Shown here: one piece after another, positions 36,545-41,546 of the stretch | Layout of the letters: each line of letters starts with the position of its first letter | How positions within the stretch are numbered: position 1 is the stretch's first letter | DNA from: Chloroflexia bacterium | Lineage (GTDB): Bacteria > Chloroflexota > Chloroflexia > Thermomicrobiales > CFX8 | Direction: 5' to 3' | Length of the DNA stretch: 41,546 nt | NCBI GenBank assembly: GCA_030431755.1 | Contig: JAUIIK010000035.1 | Location: 1-41,546 of the forward strand | Program-made: the position numbers and the translations under genes | Notes under the pieces: generated by a model | The model's input: the letters and a program-made list of their open reading frames with translations, nothing else | Databases searched by the model: none | What the model was told of the DNA's origin: nothing

Positions 36545-37516
36545 ATGTGTCAGAATCTAGCCATGGATATGCCCGCGCATGGCGCAGACACGACATTCGA
36601 AGAACGCTTTACCGGGTGCTTGCTCGGTATGGCCATTGGCGATGCGCTTGGCGTCCCGCGTGCATTCGTGGTGAACCGCGCAGGTGAGGCCGGGCTCAAT
36701 TTCGCTGATCGGCCGGCGGACGCGCGCAGTGCAGCGGTACCGACAGGTCAATTCAGTCTTAATACCGAGCTGGCGCTGTGCTTGGTGGAAACGCTGACGA
36801 CGTCGAACGGCTTTGTCGATCCGGAGTTGGCGCTCTATCGGTTCGAGAACGCCGCTGGCCAATCGCCGTATCTTGCCGACGAGCGCGAGATCAATGCGAT
36901 CCGCTGGGCCGTTGAGCACGAAGACTTCCTGGCCGGTGGCGGAAGTCCGTCGGTCCAATACGCTGGTCCGGCCGCGCGGGCCATTCCCGTGGCGCTCACG
37001 CACGCGCTCTCGGACATGAACATTGCCTTGATTACGCGTGAGGTCATGCGCTCGGTGTTGCTTACCGATGGCGAGCCGGAGGTTGTCAACGGCGCGCTGG
37101 CGGTCGCCCACGCTGTCAGGCTGCTGGTGCGCGATGAGGTCCCGCTCCAGATGCTCGTCGGTGAAGTGCTGAGCATGATTGACGAAGATGGCGTGGCCCG
37201 CGCGCTCCGCAATGGCGCGCCGTCGAAGGTGTCCTCAACAGTCGAAGCAGTAGTGCCGCGAGCGCTGCATGCTGTGGTGCTCGCTGACGGCGACCTCGAC
37301 CAGGCTCTCGCTGTCGCCTTCACCGGTGGCGGCGCAACGCATCTGACGGGCGCAATCACCGGGGCGTTGTGCGGAGCGTTCGTCGGAGCGCGTGGTATTG
37401 ACCAGTGGCTCATTGATGGCCTTGAGGGCCGGGCATACGTGCTGATGGCAGCGCCTGCCTTGTTGCGTGCGGCCCAGTTGCGCGCGGGCCTCCTGTTCCA
37501 GCTTCGTTTGCGATGA
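36545..37516 (+). CDS. ADP-ribosylglycohydrolase-like protein lacking metal ligands (probable pseudoenzyme)
   Basis: A 323-residue ARH/DraG-like protein, recognised by GCLLGMAIGDALGVPRAF (residues 24-41), a helical core, and the C-terminal ITGALCGAFVGARGI. Active family members carry a T/S-D-D-T metal motif and a GGD-x-D-T motif; here these positions are S71-L72-N73-T74 and G261-G262-G263-A264-T265-H266. Four of the magnesium-binding aspartates are thus gone while the fold-defining Gly/Ala residues remain. It probably no longer cleaves ADP-ribose. ATG 36545 is used; ATG 36563 is an alternative. Its stop overlaps the start of the HAD gene (ATGAG), so the two are coupled. No frameshift or stop interrupts it, so it is maintained as a protein. 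Confidence 0.75.
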   Translation: MCQNLAMDMPAHGADTTFEERFTGCLLGMAIGDALGVPRAFVVNRAGEAGLNFADRPADARSAAVPTGQFSLNTELALCLVETLTTSNGFVDPELALYRFENAAGQSPYLADEREINAIRWAVEHEDFLAGGGSPSVQYAGPAARAIPVALTHALSDMNIALITREVMRSVLLTDGEPEVVNGALAVAHAVRLLVRDEVPLQMLVGEVLSMIDEDGVARALRNGAPSKVSSTVEAVVPRALHAVVLADGDLDQALAVAFTGGGATHLTGAITGALCGAFVGARGIDQWLIDGLEGRAYVLMAAPALLRAAQLRAGLLFQLRLR

Positions 37517-38205
37517 GTGCCGTGCGCTGGATCGATGCCGTGATTTTCGACCTCGACGGCCTCCTCGTCGACTCCGAGCCGGTGCAGTATGCCGCCTGGG
37601 ATGCGTTTGTCGCCTGCTACGGGCGGTCGTTGACAAGCGACTTGAAGCGGCGGATGTATGGTACTCGTTTGGTGGATTCCGCCGAGCTGGTCGCCCGCGA
37701 ACTAGAGTTGCCGCTGACGGCGGCCGAAGTTGCAAGCGAGCGCGATGCAATCTTCTTCAAGATGATTCCCGGTCGTATCCAGGCGAAACCCGGAGCTGTC
37801 GATTTGCTTGCATGGTTGGGACGGCACGGAATCCCGACGGCGCTGGCGACCTCAGGACACCGAGTCTACGTTGACCTGGCAATTGAGAGCGCGGCAATTC
37901 AGCATGTATTCACTGTGGAAGTGACCGGTGATCAGGTGTGCCACGGCAAACCGCATCCGGAGACATTCCAGACCGCGGCCAGGCTGCTCGGGGTGCAGCC
38001 TGAGCGATCGTTGGTCTTGGAAGACTCGCCACAGGGCGTTGCCGCAGCGGTCGCGGCCGGGGCGCTGTGCTTTGCCGTGCCGGACGACCCAGGTGAGCGC
38101 GAAGTTGACCTCTCTGCGGCGCACCGTGTGCTGGCGAGCCTCGATGATGCGCGCGCGGCCGCCGCAGACTACGGTGTTGAATTCTCAACCTCGTCCCAGG
38201 GATAG
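37513..38205 (+). CDS. HAD-superfamily hydrolase (beta-phosphoglucomutase-like)
   Basis: A 230-residue HAD phosphatase. Motif I VIFDLDGLLVDSEP has the nucleophile Asp and the acid/base Asp, motif II is ALATSG, motif III is the Lys of HGKPHP, and motif IV is LVLEDSPQGVAAA. The small helical cap after motif I marks subfamily IA (beta-PGM/phosphoglycolate phosphatase type). Substrate is unknown. ATG 37513 overlaps the ARH-like stop, indicating translational coupling. The 3' end overlaps the convergent phosphoribosyltransferase gene by 37 bases. Confidence 0.9.
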   Translation: MSAVRWIDAVIFDLDGLLVDSEPVQYAAWDAFVACYGRSLTSDLKRRMYGTRLVDSAELVARELELPLTAAEVASERDAIFFKMIPGRIQAKPGAVDLLAWLGRHGIPTALATSGHRVYVDLAIESAAIQHVFTVEVTGDQVCHGKPHPETFQTAARLLGVQPERSLVLEDSPQGVAAAVAAGALCFAVPDDPGEREVDLSAAHRVLASLDDARAAAADYGVEFSTSSQG

Positions 38206-38651
38206 ATGATCCAGTCGCGGGTCAGCTCGCCGTAGATGTCGGGGCGTTGCTCGGGGAACTGCGAGCTTTCCGGCTTGTAATGCAAGACCACGAGGTCGGC
38301 GTGGGCTGCGATGCTACGCACGCGGTCTCGGACGGCGACTGCGGTGCGGCCGCTATCCCAGACGTCATCGACGATCACGACGGACTTGTCGCGCAAGAGA
38401 TCGTCGTCGGGGAACTGCCAAAACACCGGTTCGTCGAGGCTGCCGCCGTCGCGCGTGTGGAACTGCACCGCAGCAACCATAATATTGCGGAGGTGCAGGC
38501 GCTCGCTGATCAGGCACGCCGGCACCATGCCGCCGCGGGTGATGACGAGCACGACGTCGTATGGCTCGATCGGCACGCGCCGCACGATAGATCGCACGAG
38601 CCAGTCGACCTCGCTCCAGTCGATAATGCGCTTGATGCTCGACTCTGACAC
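38169..38651 (-). CDS. Phosphoribosyltransferase (xanthine-guanine/hypoxanthine PRT-like)
   Basis: A 160-residue type I PRTase. The PRPP loop SVVIVDDVWDSGRTAVAV (about residues 95-112) is clear, and VLVITRGGMVPACLISERL at about 34-52 matches the Gpt-type PRPP-binding region. The C-terminal WIIYPWDEVE resembles xanthine/guanine PRTs, which salvage purine bases. GTG 38651 (VSESSIKRIIDW) with AAAGGA six bases upstream is chosen over a longer reading from 38717. The 3' end overlaps the convergent HAD gene by 37 bases. Confidence 0.85.
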   Translation of the reverse strand: MSESSIKRIIDWSEVDWLVRSIVRRVPIEPYDVVLVITRGGMVPACLISERLHLRNIMVAAVQFHTRDGGSLDEPVFWQFPDDDLLRDKSVVIVDDVWDSGRTAVAVRDRVRSIAAHADLVVLHYKPESSQFPEQRPDIYGELTRDWIIYPWDEVENSTP

Positions 38652-38736
38652 GTCGGGTCCTTTCGTGCGCCGATCTCTGCGGCGTGTCGGCGTTGCGGCC
38701 CAGGCTACGGCGACCACGGCCGTTCGTCGCGCTGGC

Positions 38737-38748
38737 GAGTGCTATCAT
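38737..38748 (+). promoter_or_regulatory. Candidate dnaJ promoter with a CIRCE-like half-site
   Basis: GAGTGCTA (38737-38744) equals eight bases of the right half of CIRCE, and the overlapping TGCTATCAT looks like an extended -10 (TATCAT at 38743-38748). The matching left half of CIRCE is absent, so this is at best a half-site. Confidence 0.3.
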
Positions 38749-38827
38749 TTTGAAGCGGCCGGAGCGGATGAGCGTCCCGGCCGTGTCGATTTTCACCAAG
38801 GATACGAATTCTCAGGACTAGCTACTG

Positions 38828-39955
38828 ATGTCTGTCAAGCGTGACTACTATGAGGTTTTGGGTGTCGACCGCTCGGCCGACTCCAGTGACATCCGCCGGG
38901 CCTACCGGCGGCTGGCCCGGCAGTACCATCCGGACGTCAACAAGGCCCCGGACGCCGAGGACAAGTTTAAGGAAGTGAACGAGGCCTACGAAGTCCTCAA
39001 CGACACTGATCGCCGGTCAGCGTATGACCGCTTTGGCCACGCTGCATTCGAGGGCGGCGGACGGTCGGCAGGCGATCCATTCGGCTTCGGTGGACAGTCT
39101 CCGTTCGGCGACATCTTCGAGTCGTTCTTCGGCGGCTTCGGGCGTCAATCACGGCAGCGCACCGTACCGCGTGGCACAGATGTGCGAGCGTCGCTGGACT
39201 TAACATTTCACGAGGCGGTCTTTGGCACGGAGAAAGAACTGTCGTTCACTCGCTTCGAGCCGTGCCAGGACTGCCACGGGACAAAGATGCAGGATGGCGC
39301 GGAGCCGGCGCGCTGTTCGCAATGTAACGGTAGCGGCGAAGTGCGGCGCGTGCAGCAGACGATCCTTGGCCAGGTCGTTACGGCCATGCCGTGCGACCGC
39401 TGTGGCGGCGAGGGCGTGCTGATAACTGACCCGTGCAGCACCTGCAGCGGGCGCGGCAGAGTCACGCGAAAGACCACGTTGGATGTTGCCGTGCCGGCTG
39501 GGGTGGACGATCAGTCCGTGCTGCGTCTGACGGGCCAGGGCGAGCAGATCCGAGACGGGGTTCCAGGCAACTTGCTCGTGAGCCTGAAGGTCGAGGAGCA
39601 CGCTACGCTCAAGCGGAGCGGACGGCATATCCACTTCGACTTGCCGGTCAATGTTGCCCAGGCGACGCTCGGGGCCGAGCTGGAGATCCCAACGGTCGAC
39701 GGTGATGTTGCGATGACAGTCCCGGCCGGCACGCAGCCAGGACAGCAGTTCCGGCTGCGTGGCAAGGGTGTCCCCGACGTCGGCGGAGGCACACGCGGCG
39801 ACCAGCTCGTCACCGTCCACGTCGTCATCCCGCACGACGTGAACGGCCGGCAGCGCGAGCTGTTCGAGCAGCTTAGCGAAGAACTTGGCGAAGCGGTGAT
39901 GCCGGCAGAGCGGGGATTCTTCTCGAAGGTCAAGGACGTGTTTGGCGTTCGGTAG
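38828..39955 (+). CDS. dnaJ: Chaperone protein DnaJ (Hsp40)
   Basis: DnaJ delivers substrates to DnaK and stimulates its ATPase. The 375-residue class A protein has the J domain with YHPDVNK (His34-Pro35-Asp36), a Gly/Phe-rich stretch (about 68-105), four zinc-binding repeats [24 protein letters not shown] and CSTCSGRG, and the C-terminal peptide-binding domains ([37 protein letters not shown]). ATG 38828 lacks a strong ribosome-binding site. It stands alone rather than after dnaK at 5854. A hairpin follows the stop. Confidence 0.97.
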   Translation: MSVKRDYYEVLGVDRSADSSDIRRAYRRLARQYHPDVNKAPDAEDKFKEVNEAYEVLNDTDRRSAYDRFGHAAFEGGGRSAGDPFGFGGQSPFGDIFESFFGGFGRQSRQRTVPRGTDVRASLDLTFHEAVFGTEKELSFTRFEPCQDCHGTKMQDGAEPARCSQCNGSGEVRRVQQTILGQVVTAMPCDRCGGEGVLITDPCSTCSGRGRVTRKTTLDVAVPAGVDDQSVLRLTGQGEQIRDGVPGNLLVSLKVEEHATLKRSGRHIHFDLPVNVAQATLGAELEIPTVDGDVAMTVPAGTQPGQQFRLRGKGVPDVGGGTRGDQLVTVHVVIPHDVNGRQRELFEQLSEELGEAVMPAERGFFSKVKDVFGVR

Positions 39956-39983
39956 ATTTCACTTCACGCATTCAACGAGCAAT

Positions 39984-40008
39984 GGCCCCCGGGATGGTCC
40001 CGGAGGCC
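39984..40008. terminator. Stem-loop downstream of dnaJ
   Basis: GGCCCCCGGGA, loop TGG, TCCCGGAGGCC: an 11-bp stem with one mismatch, 28 bases after the dnaJ stop. No T-tract follows on either strand. The rest of the 170-base gap to the pilin gene shows nothing else distinct. Confidence 0.5.
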
Positions 40009-40125
40009 GAAGAATTACTGCACAATTATGGTTTACCGATGGACGGTGGGTTACTGATCACTGTAGCCAAGTGACTGGTGAGTCAATTGACTATTTCAGC
40101 ATTGCGCTACGTTTGCTAAGGCCTC

Positions 40126-40284
40126 CTATGGGAAGATGCCTGCGCTGTTGGTGAGCGAGTTGCCGAGTGCTGTGCCCGCGCCAGTCAATGCGCCAACCAC
40201 GGCTAGCGCAATTAGAAGAATGATCAGCGCGTATTCAACGAGTCCCTGTCCTTCGATTGCCAAACGTGTCATGTGACGATCCAT
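40126..40284 (-). CDS. Flp/Fap-type pilin, second copy
   Basis: A 52-residue type IVb (Flp) pilin: a short basic leader, EGQGLVEYALIILLIALAVV, and a short Ser/Asn C-terminus. The motif G|QGLVEY fits the G-xxxx-E-Y prepilin-peptidase site, with Glu at +5, and the following stretch is the helix that packs pili and spans the membrane before assembly. ATG 40284 with GGA six bases upstream is chosen; ATG 40272 is an alternative. The gene lies 88 bases downstream of a second pilin gene, with a strong hairpin between. The tad assembly genes are not in the window. Confidence 0.85.
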   Translation of the reverse strand: MDRHMTRLAIEGQGLVEYALIILLIALAVVGALTGAGTALGNSLTNSAGIFP

Positions 40285-40316
40285 CGTTTGTCCAATCATC
40301 TGACGCGACAGGTAAA

Positions 40317-40356
40317 CGAGATCCCAGGGGACTGTGTGGACGCCCCTGGGATCTCG
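40317..40356. terminator. Strong hairpin between the two pilin genes
   Basis: CGAGATCCCAGGGG (40317-40330), a 12-base loop, and CCCCTGGGATCTCG (40343-40356) form a perfect 14-bp stem. On the - strand it is followed by GTTTACC, a short T run. It could be a partial terminator or attenuator, or an mRNA-processing structure, setting the ratio of the two pilins. Confidence 0.8.
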
Positions 40357-40372
40357 GAATAAGCCTTGGGGC

Positions 40373-40552
40373 TTAGCTGCCGCCGATGCTGCCGGCGATC
40401 GAGTCGAGAGTACTAGAGACGTTGCCACCGAGGGTCGTCAGCGCAATCACGCAGACAACGGCGACGAGGGCGATGATCAGCGCGTACTCGACGAGGCCCT
40501 GGCCCTCTTCGTCGCGGCGGGCGTTCAGCTGAGCCATGAGATACTGAACCAC
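40373..40552 (-). CDS. Flp/Fap-type pilin, first copy
   Basis: A 59-residue Flp pilin with leader VVQYLMAQLNARRDE, the processing motif EGQGLVEYALI, the hydrophobic helix ALVAVVCVIALTTLGG and a short Ser/Gly end. G|QGLVEY again fits class III prepilin processing. The GTG start is decided by AAAGGAG (complement of 40559-40565) seven bases upstream. It is likely the major pilin and shares its core with the copy at 40126. A hairpin lies in its leader (40568-40599). Confidence 0.88.
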   Translation of the reverse strand: MVQYLMAQLNARRDEEGQGLVEYALIIALVAVVCVIALTTLGGNVSSTLDSIAGSIGGS

Positions 40553-40567
40553 TGTGGGCTCCTTTCG

Positions 40568-40599
40568 GTGCGCCGGAATTGATAGATGTATCGGCGCAC
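40568..40599 (-). promoter_or_regulatory. Leader hairpin upstream of the first pilin
   Basis: GTGCGCCG (40568-40575) and CGGCGCAC (40592-40599) form a perfect 8-bp stem with a 16-base loop. In the pilin mRNA it ends three bases before the AAAGGAG ribosome-binding site, so it may influence translation or RNA stability. Confidence 0.5.
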
Positions 40600-40816
40600 G
40601 ATCACTGCGATAAAACTCGACCCGAATGATTGTTCCCGTACCTGGCTGGGTCACTTCCCGGTTCGGGGCCGGCGGTGTGTGCCGCTGACGTTTATTACTG
40701 TATGCCGGGGGCACCGATACTGGAATAGTGCATAGGCCCCGGAGCCCTATCGACGCTAGTACTACGCGCCAAAAGTACGATCGGACATGCTGGTCCCGGT
40801 ACCCCCGCCAAAGACG

Positions 40817-40845
40817 CAAAACGCGCCCGGCATAGGCCGGGCGCG
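40817..40845 (-). terminator. Rho-independent terminator of the DegS-like gene
   Basis: CGCGCCCGGC (40822-40831), loop ATAG, GCCGGGCGCG (40836-40845) is a perfect 10-bp stem. Reading the - strand it is followed by TTTTGCGTCTTT, the usual T run, 41 bases after the stop of the gene at 40886. Confidence 0.88.
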
Positions 40846-40885
40846 ACGTGGTTCTACTGTGGTGTCTGCTGGGTACGAAGGCTCT

Positions 40886-41546
40886 CTATGCAGCGATCGG
40901 CACAATGATGCCCAGTCGCTCGCCTTCTTGCAGCGTCTCGCGCTGCAGCGACGCGCCAATGAGGTCCAGCGTGTCGTTGGTGTACTCATCCTCGACGTAG
41001 TGGCTGAGGCGATTCTGCCCGCGCGCGTCGACGGTCGTTGCGTCAATGCGCACAACGAGCTGCGCGTCTTCCAGCTGCACGGAGATCTCAACCTCGGTGC
41101 CGAGCATCGGGGTTACGACGGCCGCGAGCGCGCCCTGGATCAGCCGGAACAGCGCGATCCTGAGATGGCCGTCAAGGCCCTCCTCGCGTTCTACACCGCT
41201 GACCGCGACTTTCGAGCCAGTCTCGCGTGAGAAGTCGGATGAGTAGCGACGCAGCGTCGGCACGAGGCCCAGCTCGTCGATTACCATCGGGCGCATTTCG
41301 AACACTGAACGCCGAATGTCGAGCAGCGAGTCGGCCGCAAGCCGCTCCAGGTCCTCGAGCTCCTGCACGAGCTGGTCCGGCGCAACCTCGACGACGCGCT
41401 CGAGGATCTGTGTACGCAATACGACGTTCGACATCACCTGGGCGGCGCCGTCGGTGAGGTTCTGGGCTATGCGGGCCCGTTCCCTTTCGCGGGTTTCGAT
41501 GATCTTCGCGCTCATGTCGACACTGTTGGTCAGGCCAGTCGTGCCG
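40886..41546 (-). CDS. DegS-like histidine kinase homologue lacking phospho-acceptor His, partial
   Basis: The reading frame is open to the window edge, so the N-terminus is missing. About 220 residues resemble DegS/NarX-type kinases: ARIAQNLTDGAAQVMSNVVL (dimerisation helix), LERLAADSLLDIRRSVFEMRP and MVIDELGLVPTLRRYSSDFS. The family reads L-H-D-G at the start of the dimerisation helix; here it is L-T-D-G (Thr codon at 41453-41455), so the phosphorylated His is absent. The ATPase domain is also degraded: QGALAAVV stands where QEALNNV is usual, and no DxGxG is visible. It is likely a pseudokinase or scaffold. It lies next to the pilin genes on the same strand, but a strong terminator separates them. 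Confidence 0.72.
   Translation of the reverse strand, partial: GTTGLTNSVDMSAKIIETRERERARIAQNLTDGAAQVMSNVVLRTQILERVVEVAPDQLVQELEDLERLAADSLLDIRRSVFEMRPMVIDELGLVPTLRRYSSDFSRETGSKVAVSGVEREEGLDGHLRIALFRLIQGALAAVVTPMLGTEVEISVQLEDAQLVVRIDATTVDARGQNRLSHYVEDEYTNDTLDLIGASLQRETLQEGERLGIIVPIAA

Larger units (their letters stand above)
40553..40885. other. 333-base intergenic region upstream of the pilins
   Basis: Between the first pilin and the DegS-like gene. It holds the pilin ribosome-binding site, a leader hairpin and, next to the DegS-like gene, that gene's terminator. The pilin promoter should be here on the - strand, but no good -35/-10 pair was found. No convincing ORF is seen in either direction. 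Confidence 0.7.

Overview
The window is a high-GC bacterial chromosome segment packed with housekeeping genes, many with GTG or TTG starts and 1-8 bp overlaps. HrcA/CIRCE heat-shock control, a fused MoaD-MoaE, Flp-type pilins, a GlmL/MutL-like gene without its mutase and repeated LPxWL-type motifs suggest a Chloroflexota bacterium, perhaps near Thermomicrobia. That placement is inference from gene content; no database was searched. No CRISPR array, prophage or transposase was seen.

Region by region. 1-1693 (+): tail of a PIN/TRAM (YacL-like) gene, then the tightly coupled ispD-ispF-dtd (isoprenoid precursors; D-aminoacyl-tRNA proofreading). 1849-5645 (+): three uncharacterised genes, namely a tail-anchored acidic protein, a GlmL/MutL-like actin-fold protein, and a protein with barrel-sandwich-like segments. 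5854-9494 (-): the hrcA-grpE-dnaK operon behind a near-consensus promoter and a perfect CIRCE operator. 9614-10730 (-): prfB with its autoregulatory +1 frameshift. 10856-14617: an MFS transporter (+) converging on coaE and an ABC-F protein (-). 14753-19214 (+): lysA, the primary sigma factor and obgE. 19211-22524 (-): a 40-codon candidate ORF, relA/spoT and a PfkB kinase. 22566-26645 (+): moeA, two small envelope proteins and an S9 peptidase. 26813-30964 (-): an M20 peptidase, moaD-moaE, an AIM24 protein, tRNA-Arg(UCU), a small unknown protein and a UPF0173 metallo-hydrolase. 31050-32672 (-): a YtcJ-like amidohydrolase. 32825-33520 (+): a membrane-anchored lamin-tail-like protein. 33579-36450 (-): a NodB-type deacetylase, a creatininase-family protein and a Cys/Met PLP enzyme. 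36545-38205 (+): an ADP-ribosylglycohydrolase-like protein lacking its metal ligands, coupled to a HAD phosphatase. 38169-38651 (-): a phosphoribosyltransferase. 38828-39955 (+): dnaJ. 40126-41546 (-): two Flp pilins separated by a strong hairpin, and a DegS-like kinase homologue lacking its phospho-acceptor His.

The most notable non-coding signals are two copies of a compound inverted-repeat element (5665-5738 and 26687-26758), each between convergent genes; the prfB frameshift site; the palindrome over the hrcA -35 box; and the hairpin between the pilin genes. The best candidates for undescribed biology are the three-gene 1849-5645 cassette, the two apparent pseudoenzymes (36545-37516 and 40886-41546), and the repeat element.
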